Source: Litorimonas sp964352855 (lineage in GTDB: Bacteria; Pseudomonadota; Alphaproteobacteria; Caulobacterales; Maricaulaceae). Taken from it: a stretch of 64,000 bases of DNA. How positions within the stretch are numbered: position 1 is the stretch's first letter; every line of letters begins with the position of its first letter. The notes beneath the pieces are model-generated. The model had not been told where the DNA came from, ran no database searches, and was given only the letters and a program-made list of their open reading frames with translations. Where the stretch lies: the NCBI GenBank assembly GCA_964352855.1, contig CAYGTR010000006.1:29388-93387 (forward strand). Reading direction: 5' to 3'. The position numbers were made by a program, and so were the translations under genes. Below, piece by piece: positions 45,995 to 55,290 of this stretch.

Positions 45995-46018
45995 CAAGCC
46001 ATCGGAGGGCTTGTTTTT
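45995..46018. terminator. Hairpin between exporter and peptide genes
   Basis: CAAGCC and GGCTTG pair across ATCGGAG. On the plus strand it is followed by TTTTT; on the minus strand, where the exporter gene ended 35 bases earlier, the tail is only ATATTTC. It may end or attenuate the exporter mRNA so that the peptide gene has its own promoter. Confidence 0.5.
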
Positions 46019-46052
46019 AAGCTTCTGTTAACCCAAAGAAAAAGTTGATAAC

Positions 46053-48116
46053 CTAAATCGTAATGACCGAGTCAGAGGCATTGATAAAAGCAGGACGATG
46101 CGCAACTATGACGCGCGTGATGTCTAGGCGCTTGATAACCTCGACTATGGCCTGTTCGGTTTCCATGTCCAAATTTGCGGTGCCTTCATCCAAAAATAAG
46201 GCCTTGGGCTCTTGATAAAGTGCCCGCGCGAGCAACAGACGCTGTTTTTGACCGCCGGACAAGATGGAGCCCATATCGCCGACAACGGAGAGGTAATTCA
46301 TAGGTAATTTTGCGATTGTTGCGTGGATCTGCGCTAAGTCAGCCGCTTTTTGCACACGTTTCATATCCATTTCGGGATCGAAAAAACTGATATTGTCGGC
46401 GATTGTGCCTGACAGCAGGCGGTCATCCTGCATAACGACACCGATTTGGGATCGCCAATTTGTCATTCCTAGCGCTTCTAGCGGCCGCCCATCAATCATC
46501 ACCTCGCCTTCCGAAGGGTGATAAAGACCCAGCATCAATTTCATCAGCGTTGTTTTGCCGCCACCGCTTTCCCCTGTGAGCGTGACCATTTTTCCGGCGG
46601 GAATATGTAATGAGACATCATCTATGACCCATTCATCATTGTCAGAGTACCGGAACCGAATATCTTTTAACTCAATTTCGCCTTTTATTTCCGGTAAGGC
46701 CTCAACTGTCAGGGTCTGCGTTTCGCTTTCTTCAAAAATTATATCTGACAGGCGATCCAAATGCAGCGATAGCAATCTAAATTCGATGCCCTTTTGTAAG
46801 AGCTGAGAGACGCTATCGGTGAAATATTGGCGGTAGGCCAAAAAGGCCACGAGCATACCTAATGTAAAGGTGCTATCTTCGGCCATCATAAGCGTTGCGG
46901 CCGACCAAACTACGATAACAATCTGCAACCCATTAATAAGCGTCTCAGCGAATTTCTGCAGGATCAGATATTTCCCATAATCTACACTCGCATTGATAAA
47001 ATCGGTATAGAGGTTTCGCCACGCAGCTTCGCGCTCAGACTCGCGCCCGAACAATTTGACGGTGGTATTGGCTCGGATGGATTCTATGACATGGGTGTTT
47101 TCAACGGCTTTGGCGAAAATTGCCTCTTCCTGTGTCCGCCTTAAATGCGGATATATCACGATAGTCGCCAAAGTGAGCAAGACGGCGCTGACCAGAACAA
47201 TGACTCCTAAAATCGGCGCATAGAGAAACATAACGACGAGCATAAGTGCGGCCATCACACCGTCGATCAGCACTGAGACAACGGATTGGGTCAGGGCTTC
47301 TTGAATGGGCTTTGTGCTGCCGATACGGCTGATAATATCGCCGACATGTCGTTTTTCGAAATAGCGTGTGGGTAGTCGGATCATGTGACGGAAGACATTT
47401 CCGACCATCTGTAAACTCATCTGATTGCCGTAAACAAGGATAGCCCAGCCGCGCACAGCTTCGCTCACGGCTCTTAAAACGACAAGTCCGCCAAACCCTA
47501 AGGCAAGGCCTAAAAGAAGCGTATTGTCCCCATTGGGAAGCGCCCCATCCACAACGAGCTGAAGATAAAAGGGACTTGTAATAACGATAAGTTGCAGAAC
47601 GATAGAAAGGCTAAGTGTCTGAAAAATAGCACGTTTTAGGCCAATCAAGCGCGACCATAAAAGCGCTAAATGCGGACGTAGTCGGTCATCTTGCGCCGTA
47701 AATTCAGCTGTAGGTGAAAGCTCAAGCGCAATGCCTGTAAAGTGCTTGGAAACTTTGGCGAGAGATAAAACCCTTTGTCCAATGCCGGGGTCAATAATCG
47801 TGACTTTGTTACCCTTGACTGATTTTAAAATGACAAAATGGTTGAGGTCCCAATGTAAGATTGCTGGCGCTCGAACCTTATGCAATTGATCGAGTTCCAC
47901 GCGTAACGGCCGCGCTGCCAGATCCAGCGTCGCCGCAATTTTCATCAACCCGCCAAGAGATGCCCCGTTCATAGAGATCAAATGCCGACGACGCAAAACA
48001 TTCAGATCAATATTATGCCCATGATAAGTTGCGACCATGGCCAAACAAGCCAAGCCACATTCGGTCATTTCCGTTTGCAAAATAACGGGCAGCGTCTTGC
48101 GGGGGAAGAGACTCAT
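46053..48116 (-). CDS. C39 peptidase-containing ABC transporter (double-glycine peptide exporter)
   Basis: I choose the ATG at 48116 because it overlaps the stop of the upstream 69-residue gene (ATGA) and begins right before the peptidase domain. The 687-residue protein has a complete C39 active site: Gln14, Cys20 (TEMTECGLAC), His93 (DLNHFVIL) and Asp109 (TIIDPGIG). Six membrane helices span about 155-420, and the ATPase domain has GESGGGKTTL, LSGGQKQRLLLARAL and ALFLDEGTANLD. Such proteins cut after Gly-Gly and export the cargo across the inner membrane. The peptide encoded at 45755-45823 is the obvious substrate. No full-length adaptor or outer-membrane duct is next to it. Confidence 0.93.
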   Translation of the reverse strand: MSLFPRKTLPVILQTEMTECGLACLAMVATYHGHNIDLNVLRRRHLISMNGASLGGLMKIAATLDLAARPLRVELDQLHKVRAPAILHWDLNHFVILKSVKGNKVTIIDPGIGQRVLSLAKVSKHFTGIALELSPTAEFTAQDDRLRPHLALLWSRLIGLKRAIFQTLSLSIVLQLIVITSPFYLQLVVDGALPNGDNTLLLGLALGFGGLVVLRAVSEAVRGWAILVYGNQMSLQMVGNVFRHMIRLPTRYFEKRHVGDIISRIGSTKPIQEALTQSVVSVLIDGVMAALMLVVMFLYAPILGVIVLVSAVLLTLATIVIYPHLRRTQEEAIFAKAVENTHVIESIRANTTVKLFGRESEREAAWRNLYTDFINASVDYGKYLILQKFAETLINGLQIVIVVWSAATLMMAEDSTFTLGMLVAFLAYRQYFTDSVSQLLQKGIEFRLLSLHLDRLSDIIFEESETQTLTVEALPEIKGEIELKDIRFRYSDNDEWVIDDVSLHIPAGKMVTLTGESGGGKTTLMKLMLGLYHPSEGEVMIDGRPLEALGMTNWRSQIGVVMQDDRLLSGTIADNISFFDPEMDMKRVQKAADLAQIHATIAKLPMNYLSVVGDMGSILSGGQKQRLLLARALYQEPKALFLDEGTANLDMETEQAIVEVIKRLDITRVIVAHRPAFINASDSVITI

Positions 48117-48322
48117 GCGCCGTTTAATAACCAAGTGATGAGTCTGACCGCGCCGTCCTCTGTGTCTATGCGAAGGCCAAATAAGATAGCTAAACCGATC
48201 AGAAAGACAATTATGATAATAGCTGTCAAAATCCAAGTGCTAAGCTGACCCCGTAGCACGACCTCGCCGTAAAGCGCACGGGAACGATTTTCTAAAGCTT
48301 CTTTGCGAAATAAATCAGTCAT
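48113..48322 (-). CDS. Mini adaptor: HlyD-type N-terminal membrane anchor only
   Basis: The 69-residue product starts LFRKEALENRSRALYGEVVL, which resembles the first residues of HlyD-type adaptors that partner C39 exporters, then has one membrane helix (about 28-50) and ends DTEDGAVRLITWLLNGA. The lipoyl and coiled-coil domains that would normally make up 300 or more residues are absent. The frame is clean, has a plausible AGG ribosome site, and is translationally coupled to the exporter by ATGA, so it looks like a maintained short gene rather than a broken one. It may assist exporter assembly or stability. Confidence 0.75.
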   Translation of the reverse strand: MTDLFRKEALENRSRALYGEVVLRGQLSTWILTAIIIIVFLIGLAILFGLRIDTEDGAVRLITWLLNGA

Positions 48323-48358
48323 ATAAAGAGACCTAGAAACTTTCCTCTCTTTTGGCCA

Positions 48359-49216
48359 TTAAAATAATTTATCAAGAACAGGATTTCGCATTTTACCCTT
48401 TAAGGTAATGGCGGCAAAACTCTCTGTGATGCCTTCCAATTGATAGGCTTCCTGCAAGCGCCCGGTCGATAATTCATCAATCACAACAATAGGTGGGAGA
48501 ATCGCGAGGCCAATGTCTTCACGCGCTAAAAGTCTCAGCATCGCCATGTCATCCACTTCTGCGATGACATTCGGGATAATGTCTAACTGCTCAAATAAGA
48601 TATCAACATTATTGCGATACCCACTCTCGGCGGTGGGAAGCAATAAAGGCTCGTTCTGCATTAAGTCTTTCATAGACCTGCGTCCGGCAATACGTGCTTT
48701 CGTCCCGATAAGGCTGATGCCTTGTTCATCAATGATGCGCGCCGTCCAAGGCGTCGCAGAATCGCGCAAAGGAATTTGATTGACCAGAACCACGTCAAGG
48801 CGGTGAGCCTTGAGGGCGGCGATCAATTCAGACAAGCTCCCCGAACGCATTATGACGTTGATGTTGTCGTCTTGGAGAATATCACGAATAAATTTGATCT
48901 GAAAATTGCGGGATAAAGTGGATAAGGCTCCAACCCGTAATATTTGTTTCTTTAGTTGATCTGAGTGTTGCAACCGCGCGAGCATTTCGTCGCCTGTTGA
49001 AAATATGGAGTCGGCATAATCTAGCGCCGTTTGTCCGGCTGCCGTCAGGACTAAACGCCGACCGCGCCGTTCAAATAGCTCATGGCCGATCTGATATTCG
49101 AGCTTTTTTATTTGCGCCGATAAAGCGGATTGCGACAGGTTTAATTGTTCTGCGGCTTCCGTGAGTTTGCCGACGCGCGCCACCATCCAGAAATATCGCA
49201 AATGATTATAGTTCAT
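48359..49216 (-). CDS. LysR family regulator, NhaR-like
   Basis: The start is most likely the ATG at 49216 (MNYNHLRYFWMVARVGKLTEAA), as this is where LysR and NhaR proteins begin; an upstream frame from 49255 adds 13 residues. The 285-residue product has the winged helix (LTEAAEQLNLSQSALSAQIKKLE, positions about 18-40) and a LysR substrate-binding domain. It is divergent from the SbtA/SbtB-like pair, which it probably regulates. The mini adaptor gene starts 36 bases after its stop, so read-through into the exporter operon is possible. Confidence 0.87.
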   Translation of the reverse strand: MNYNHLRYFWMVARVGKLTEAAEQLNLSQSALSAQIKKLEYQIGHELFERRGRRLVLTAAGQTALDYADSIFSTGDEMLARLQHSDQLKKQILRVGALSTLSRNFQIKFIRDILQDDNINVIMRSGSLSELIAALKAHRLDVVLVNQIPLRDSATPWTARIIDEQGISLIGTKARIAGRRSMKDLMQNEPLLLPTAESGYRNNVDILFEQLDIIPNVIAEVDDMAMLRLLAREDIGLAILPPIVVIDELSTGRLQEAYQLEGITESFAAITLKGKMRNPVLDKLF

Positions 49217-49332
49217 AAGATTTCTTATTCTATAAAAACGAATGATAATAGCCAATATATGTATTAGACCATAGAGTTAATCTCGTCCATTCCGCCATCA
49301 ATTCACGCGTTACTATGACAGGTGCTATTATC

Positions 49333-50340
49333 ATGGACGTTATTTTGAGTTTTGGGCAGAGCTTTCTGACACAATTACAAAGCCCGACCTTAGCCTTTTT
49401 ATTTGGCGGCATGTTGTTGGCCGCGATGGGAAGCAAGCTCACTATTCCTGATGCGATATATCGGTTTATCGTTTTTATGCTGCTTATGCGGATTGGCCTG
49501 CATGGCGGTATGGAGATCAGGGATGCGGATCTATCGGCTCTCGCTTTCCCTGCTTTTCTGGCAGCTGTTATCGGATGTATTTGTGTACTGCTCGGTCGCT
49601 TAACCCTTGCAAATTTCCCTGGCGTTAAATATTCGGATGCAATTGCGACGGCGGGCCTTTTTGGGGCCGTGAGTGCATCCACCTTGGCCGCCGCTCTGAT
49701 AATTTTAGAAGAGCAATCTATTTTTTATGAGGCCTGGGCGCCCGCGCTTTACCCATTTATGGATATTCCTGCCTTGGTGCTCGCCATTGTTCTCGCCACT
49801 GTTCATAAACATCGCAATCACCCAGAGTCAGACAGCAAGGTCGATGTTTGGAAAATTGTAAAAGAGAGCCTGCGGGGGTCGGCGCTTTCCGCGCTCTTAC
49901 TCGGCATCTTGATCGGTCTTTTGACAAACCCAGTGCAGATTTATGACAGCTTTTATAATCCGCTCTTTAAGGGGTTTTTGTCTATCCTGCTGTTGATTAT
50001 GGGCATGGAAGCTTATTCACGCCTGTCAGAGCTTCGCAGCGTAGCGCAGTGGTTTTTGGTCTATGCCTTTTTCGCGCCGATTGTGCATGGCCTTATCGGT
50101 TTCGGACTTGGCTATATCGCGCATATCCTCTTTGGGTTCAGCCCGGGTGGTGTTATCGTTCTGGCCATCATAGCTGCCTCAAACTCTGATATTTCGGGCC
50201 CTCCGACTTTAAGAGCAGGCGTACCCGATGCAAACCCGTCCGCTTATATCGGCTCGTCGACCAGTATTGGTACGCCGGTGGCTCTGGCGATTTGCATTCC
50301 TCTCTTTATCGCGCTCGCAGATATTGTTTTTAAGGTATAG
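49333..50340 (+). CDS. SbtA-like sodium-dependent bicarbonate transporter
   Basis: The ATG at 49333 has AGGTG nine bases upstream and gives 335 residues; an ATG at 49315 adds six. The product has about ten membrane helices in two inverted halves. Family features are the N-terminal FLFGGMLLAAMGSKLTIPDAI, the TAGLFGAVSASTLAAAL region, and near the C-terminus ASNSDISGPPTLRAGVPDA then SAYIGSSTSIGTPVA, typical of SbtA (PF05982). Cyanobacterial SbtA takes up bicarbonate with sodium. No carboxysome or RuBisCO gene is in view, so in this organism it may serve anaplerosis or pH balance. The SbtB-like gene follows 31 bases later. Confidence 0.88.
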   Translation: MDVILSFGQSFLTQLQSPTLAFLFGGMLLAAMGSKLTIPDAIYRFIVFMLLMRIGLHGGMEIRDADLSALAFPAFLAAVIGCICVLLGRLTLANFPGVKYSDAIATAGLFGAVSASTLAAALIILEEQSIFYEAWAPALYPFMDIPALVLAIVLATVHKHRNHPESDSKVDVWKIVKESLRGSALSALLLGILIGLLTNPVQIYDSFYNPLFKGFLSILLLIMGMEAYSRLSELRSVAQWFLVYAFFAPIVHGLIGFGLGYIAHILFGFSPGGVIVLAIIAASNSDISGPPTLRAGVPDANPSAYIGSSTSIGTPVALAICIPLFIALADIVFKV

Positions 50341-50371
50341 GCTAATGGACAAACAAAGCAGGAGAGAAACA

Positions 50372-50686
50372 ATGGTTCACAAAGCGACACGCGTGACGAT
50401 TATTGCCGAGCGTATGCTAGAGGACAAAGTGACAAGCATCATTGAGGCCGCAGGTGCCACAGGCTACACCATTGTTGACGGCAGCGGGAAAGGTCAACAC
50501 GGCAGGCATTTGTCCAAACGACCGGCTGTCGTTAATGCATTTTCCATTCTGAAAATAGAATTTGTTGTATTGAACAGAGATATTGCGCTCGCCGTTGCAG
50601 ACGAAGTTGAGAAAACCTGCTTTAATCATTATTCGGGTATTGTTTATCTCAGCAATGTCGAGATTTTACGGAAAGAACGGTTTTAA
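50372..50686 (+). CDS. SbtB-like PII-family regulator
   Basis: I choose the ATG at 50372 because AGGAG lies seven bases upstream. The 104-residue product has the PII ferredoxin-like core (KATRVTIIAERMLEDKVTSI; GATGYTIVDGSGKGQHG), with a short T-loop region, and ends YLSNVEILRKERF. SbtB proteins bind adenine nucleotides including cAMP and gate SbtA. The pairing with the upstream transporter fixes the call. Its stop abuts that of the M20 peptidase on the other strand. Confidence 0.85.
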   Translation: MVHKATRVTIIAERMLEDKVTSIIEAAGATGYTIVDGSGKGQHGRHLSKRPAVVNAFSILKIEFVVLNRDIALAVADEVEKTCFNHYSGIVYLSNVEILRKERF

Positions 50687-52033
50687 TTAATCCTGCGTTT
50701 CCGCCAAAATTGTGAGCAGCGCAATTTGTGCCGAAATATGCGGGTCTTTATTTTCCCAGCTTTCATTCGGGGCATGGGCATTTTTAGATACCCCGCCGCG
50801 GCTGAGCGTTATGGCAGGCACACCAAGCGACATCGGTATATTCGAGTCTGTTGAGGATGCTGCAAGGTTAGGCTCGAACCCCAATTGTTGTGTCGCTGCC
50901 ATCGCATTTGTCACGAGGCTATTGCTAGCCTCTGTTGTGCCGGCGGGGCGTTTTCCAACAGATTTAACGTCAACTGTAAGCGCCTCATTCGAGGTGCGTC
51001 GTGCATTCTCAGTGGAAAGCGCGTCCTGCACGGCTTTTTGAAAAGCTGTATCGAGCGCATTGATTTTATCCTGATCAATTGAGCGCATATCCACTTCCAT
51101 CCAACTGGTGAAGGGAATGGAGTTAATCGAGGTGCCACCGCCAATACGCCCCACGGAAAATGTTGAACGTGTGCCCTCTTGGGTGATAGGCGTCGCCGCC
51201 TCAGTAAAGTTTGAAATGGCCTCTGCCAAAGCTTGATGTGGATGAGCGCGACCAAAGGCGCCGTAAGAATGACCGCCGGGGCCATTGAACTCAACACGGT
51301 AACGATGAGAGCCAACGGCCTGATTGACGATGCGGGTGGTGTCGCCGCCGTCTATGGCAATGAAACTGTCAATTTTTGGGCCGCCATCTCGAAATAGGTG
51401 GCGCATCCCGCGTAGATTCCCCAGACCTTCTTCGCCCGATGTGCCGATGAATAATATATCGGCGTCTGTTTCGAGGCCATGCTTATCCATCACTTCGATC
51501 AGGGCGAGCATCATGACGAGCCCTTGCGAATTATCGCCGATACCAGGTGCGTAAAACACATCACCTTCACGTCGCACAGTGACGTCTGTTTCAATTGGAA
51601 AGACCGTGTCTATATGCGCTCCGATAGCGATTGTGCGGGTGCCTGTTCGCCCTTTGCGCCGAGCGATGACATTCCCGACTTCATCAATCGTCACATCGTT
51701 CATGCCAAGTGCGCGCAAGCGTTTGGCATAATCTTGCCCGCGCAATTCTTCGCCAAATGGCGGCGCCGGGATTTCTGTAATCTCAATAAGGCGTGTAATG
51801 TTTGTCTCATTCATCGCCTCCAGATCACGAAAGGCGGCCTGCACATCCAAGCGTTGCGCCAAGCTCTCTATTTTGGTTTGTGCTTGCGGAAGGGTGTCGA
51901 CTGTTTCGTAGAATGTCGTTTGCGATGGCGATGAAGCGCTCGTTGTTTGACAAGCCGTGAGCCCGACCATGCTTAACAGGCCCACACTTAAAAGAGTTGA
52001 TAAAAGGGTTTTGTGGGAATTTGAATAGATCAT
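50687..52033 (-). CDS. M20 family metallopeptidase lipoprotein
   Basis: The 448-residue product has a lipoprotein leader with lipobox VGLTAC. The M20 metal site is intact: AIGAHIDTVFP (His and Asp), APGIGDNSQG (bridging Asp), and GTSGEEGLGNLRG (Glu general base and Glu ligand), with a late His in SKNAHAPNE. A dimerisation domain lies at about 235-350 and includes GPGGHSYGAFGRAHP. Secreted M20 enzymes trim small peptides or dipeptides. It is convergent with the SbtB-like gene. Confidence 0.88.
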   Translation of the reverse strand: MIYSNSHKTLLSTLLSVGLLSMVGLTACQTTSASSPSQTTFYETVDTLPQAQTKIESLAQRLDVQAAFRDLEAMNETNITRLIEITEIPAPPFGEELRGQDYAKRLRALGMNDVTIDEVGNVIARRKGRTGTRTIAIGAHIDTVFPIETDVTVRREGDVFYAPGIGDNSQGLVMMLALIEVMDKHGLETDADILFIGTSGEEGLGNLRGMRHLFRDGGPKIDSFIAIDGGDTTRIVNQAVGSHRYRVEFNGPGGHSYGAFGRAHPHQALAEAISNFTEAATPITQEGTRSTFSVGRIGGGTSINSIPFTSWMEVDMRSIDQDKINALDTAFQKAVQDALSTENARRTSNEALTVDVKSVGKRPAGTTEASNSLVTNAMAATQQLGFEPNLAASSTDSNIPMSLGVPAITLSRGGVSKNAHAPNESWENKDPHISAQIALLTILAETQD

Positions 52034-52078
52034 AAGACGTCTTAACCGAAGTCGAAGCGGAAAATCTATAGGAAAGCG

Positions 52079-52918
52079 CTAAACCGCGCCTTCGCTCTCT
52101 AATTCGACAGGCCCCGTCATAATGACATGATCATCGTCTTCTCGCCAATCAATCTTCAAGACGCCTCCGTCAACGACGACGTCAACTTTACGACCCGTTC
52201 GTTTTTGGCGATGCGCGGCCACAACAGCGGCGCAGGCACCGGTGCCACAGGCGAGAGTCATGCCGACACCACGCTCCCAAACTTTTAGGCGAATGCGGTC
52301 TTTGCCTTCAACTTTGGCAAAACCAACATTGACTTGCTCCGGGAAGAGGGGATGAAATTCAATCATCGGGCCCACAGATTCAGGTTTGGCCGCTGTAAAA
52401 TTTTCGACAAAGAATACGCAATGCGGATTGCCCATATTGACAGCACCCGGATTGTGCAAAACGGGCGCATCAATTGGGCCGACTTTCACATCAATGTGAT
52501 GGGTATGCATGGGTTCTTCGAGCGGAATTTGATTCCACTCCAGTTTTGGCGGCCCCATATCTACGGAGACCTGATGCGTATCAATGAGTGTGCAATAGAG
52601 TAATCCGGCATTTGTCTCGACGACACATATATCGACCTCGGCATCGCGCATAAATAGCCAGGCAATACAGCGAGTGGCATTCCCGCAGGCATCAACTTCA
52701 AAGCCTTTTTGATTGCGGATTTCCATAAAGACAGAGGCCTTGGGCGATTTGGGTTGGCGCATAATAATTAGCTGATCCGCGCCTTTGGGGCCCATGGTTT
52801 GACTGCCGGGGTTGCAAATCTCTATAGTCTGCGTATCGGACAGAGCAAAACTCGCGGTTTGCCGCGCATCAAATACGGCAAAACGATTGCCCGCGCCATT
52901 CATAATTAAAAACTTCAT
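52079..52918 (-). CDS. dapF: Diaminopimelate epimerase
   Basis: Started at the ATG at 52918 (MKFLIMNGAGNRF) the protein has 279 residues. Both catalytic Cys are present in their motifs: DACGNATRC and TLACGTGACAAV. NPGAVNMGNPHCVFFV is the conserved central region. It turns LL- into meso-diaminopimelate for lysine and peptidoglycan. It lies 45 bases upstream of the M20 gene on the same strand. Confidence 0.95.
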   Translation of the reverse strand: MKFLIMNGAGNRFAVFDARQTASFALSDTQTIEICNPGSQTMGPKGADQLIIMRQPKSPKASVFMEIRNQKGFEVDACGNATRCIAWLFMRDAEVDICVVETNAGLLYCTLIDTHQVSVDMGPPKLEWNQIPLEEPMHTHHIDVKVGPIDAPVLHNPGAVNMGNPHCVFFVENFTAAKPESVGPMIEFHPLFPEQVNVGFAKVEGKDRIRLKVWERGVGMTLACGTGACAAVVAAHRQKRTGRKVDVVVDGGVLKIDWREDDDHVIMTGPVELESEGAV

Positions 52919-52990
52919 CTTGTGCATATAGGCGCACTTGCCATGAGGCGCAATCTAGGCTTTGTTACGCGTAATATAACATAACGGGAG

Positions 52991-55219
52991 ATGATGATGA
53001 CATTATCTAAATTCAAACAAAGCCTACTAATGGGTGCCGCCTTAATTTTATCCGCCTGTAGTGGTGATGCCTCAGATAAGGCATCTGAAAAAGTCAATTC
53101 AGAGGCTGCTGACGCCGTCGCGAAAGTCGGCGATAAAATGAAAGAGAAACCTTATACAATGATAAATTATGATACGCCGGGTCAAACCGACGAGGATCAC
53201 CTCTATCTCGAAGAGGTTTTGGGTGAAAAAGCCCTCGACGAGGTAAAAGGCTGGAACAAATCCACGCTTGACCGTTTAATGGCGGATCCGCGATTTGAAG
53301 AGATGCAGGCTCAAGCGCTCGAAATCCTCAATTCTAAAGATAAAATCCCCTACGTATCTTATCGCGGCGGCGAAGTGCATAATTTCTGGCAGGATGCTGA
53401 GAATGTGCGCGGTGTCTGGCGTAAATCCACGCTCGATAGCTATCTGGGTGACGCCACGCAGTGGGAAACTGTTTTAAGCTTTGATAAGCTCTCCGCGGAT
53501 GAAGATAAAAACTGGGTGTATAAAGGCAATAATTGCTTATCCCCGAATTATGAGCTCTGCATCGTCAATTTATCCGATGGCGGGAAAGATGCCGTTGTGC
53601 GTCGTGAGTTTAATGCCAAAACCAAATCATTCGTCGAAGACGGATTCGTCACTGATGAGTCCAAAGGCACGGCTGATTGGTTAGATAAAGACCACATGGT
53701 CATTGGTGTTGATTTCGGCGAAGGCACGATGACAGACTCCGGCTATCCGATGGTGGCCAAATTATGGAAACGTGGCACACCGCTGACTGAGGCTGTTGAA
53801 CTAGGCCGTGGTGAGCAAGCGGATGTCGGCTACTGGCCCGGCGTGTTCGAATTATCCGACGGTCGACGTGAAATCGTTATTTCGCGTTCCATGACGTTTT
53901 ATGACTCCAAAGTCTACTGGGTGCCGATGCAAGACGGCGCGCCTCAAACACCTGTTCTTTTCCCAATCCCAGAAAAAGCCAATCTCGGCAGCGAATTTAA
54001 AGGGCAGGTCATGCTGTCATTAAATGAAGACTGGCGAGGGTTTAAATCCGGTGATTTGGTTAGCTTTAGTATTGATGATTTCATGGAAGACGGCGAGATT
54101 AAAGACGTTCATCTGGTCTATAGTCCTGATGAAAAATCTTCTCTGAATGGCTATGGCGTTACTAAATCCAAAGTCTTGATGAGTGTGTCCCGCGATGTAG
54201 CAGCGACGGCCTATACCTTTGATTGGGACGGTGAAAAATGGACACGCGAAGCGCTCGATTTCCCTAAAAACGGCGCTATCAATATCGGTGCGACCAATGA
54301 CAAAGAAGACATCGCCTTTGTCAGCACAGAGTCATTCCTGACCCCGGATACGCTCTGGACATTTAACACAGAGACAATGGAAAAGGCCGAAGCCAAATCC
54401 TTGCCAAGCTGGTTTGATGCCTCCTCTATGGTGGCCGAGCAATTCTTCGCAACGTCAAAAGACGGAACGAAAGTCCCGTATTTTGTCGTCCATGATAAAG
54501 ACATCGAAATGGACGGCACGAATCCGACACTGCTTTATGGCTATGGTGGTTTCGAGATTTCACTGAACCCAAGCTATAGCGCGACGCGCGGTAAGCTTTG
54601 GCTGGAACGTGGCGGCGTTTACGTCCTCGCCAATATTCGCGGTGGCGGTGAATATGGCCCGAAATGGCATCAAGCGGGCCTCAAGACGGAACGCCAGCGC
54701 ATTTATGATGACTTTATTGCTGTCGCCGAGAGCCTGATCGATAAAGGCATTACGTCGCCAGCGCACCTTGGCATTGAAGGCGGCTCAAACGGCGGCTTGT
54801 TGACAGGCGTCATGTACACACAACGCCCTGATCTGTTTAATGCCGCAATTGTCGCTGTGCCGCTCCTCGATATGATGCGCTTTCATAAGATGTTAGCAGG
54901 CGCGTCTTGGATGGGTGAATATGGTAATCCAGAGGACGAAGTCGAAGGGAAATTCCTCCGCTCTATCTCACCTTATCACAACATCGCACCTGATGCGGAT
55001 TACCCGGAAGTCTTCTTTATCACCTCAACCAAAGACGACCGCGTCCATCCTGCGCATGCTCGTAAAGCGGCCAAGCGGATGGAAGATCAAGGCCACGATT
55101 TCCTCTATTATGAAAATATCGATGGCGGTCATTCTGCAGCAGCGAATCTCAAAGAGACAGCCAAACGCCTCGCGCTACAGCATGTGTATTTGATGCAAAA
55201 ACTGAATGACGCGCAGTGA
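52991..55219 (+). CDS. S9A prolyl oligopeptidase family lipoprotein
   Basis: Three ATG codons in a row (52991, 52994, 52997) follow GGGAG; the later ones have better spacing. The 742-residue product has lipobox LILSAC, so it is exported and lipidated. Residues about 60-480 form the beta-propeller, and the C-terminal third is the alpha/beta-hydrolase: GIEGGSNGGLLTG (Ser about 598), STKDDRVHPAHARK (Asp about 682) and DGGHSAA (His about 714). It cleaves short peptides after Pro or related residues. DNA upstream is shared divergently with dapF. Confidence 0.92.
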   Translation: MMMTLSKFKQSLLMGAALILSACSGDASDKASEKVNSEAADAVAKVGDKMKEKPYTMINYDTPGQTDEDHLYLEEVLGEKALDEVKGWNKSTLDRLMADPRFEEMQAQALEILNSKDKIPYVSYRGGEVHNFWQDAENVRGVWRKSTLDSYLGDATQWETVLSFDKLSADEDKNWVYKGNNCLSPNYELCIVNLSDGGKDAVVRREFNAKTKSFVEDGFVTDESKGTADWLDKDHMVIGVDFGEGTMTDSGYPMVAKLWKRGTPLTEAVELGRGEQADVGYWPGVFELSDGRREIVISRSMTFYDSKVYWVPMQDGAPQTPVLFPIPEKANLGSEFKGQVMLSLNEDWRGFKSGDLVSFSIDDFMEDGEIKDVHLVYSPDEKSSLNGYGVTKSKVLMSVSRDVAATAYTFDWDGEKWTREALDFPKNGAINIGATNDKEDIAFVSTESFLTPDTLWTFNTETMEKAEAKSLPSWFDASSMVAEQFFATSKDGTKVPYFVVHDKDIEMDGTNPTLLYGYGGFEISLNPSYSATRGKLWLERGGVYVLANIRGGGEYGPKWHQAGLKTERQRIYDDFIAVAESLIDKGITSPAHLGIEGGSNGGLLTGVMYTQRPDLFNAAIVAVPLLDMMRFHKMLAGASWMGEYGNPEDEVEGKFLRSISPYHNIAPDADYPEVFFITSTKDDRVHPAHARKAAKRMEDQGHDFLYYENIDGGHSAAANLKETAKRLALQHVYLMQKLNDAQ

Positions 55220-55290
55220 CCACAAACGATTGATAATCGTTTATAACGAAGCGCCGAAACCGCTCATCGGTTTCGGATATCAATGACAAG

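Noticed and set aside
48113..48322. Mini adaptor as a frameshifted full adaptor
   Set aside because: No adaptor sequence is present in any frame between it and the LysR gene or inside the exporter gene.
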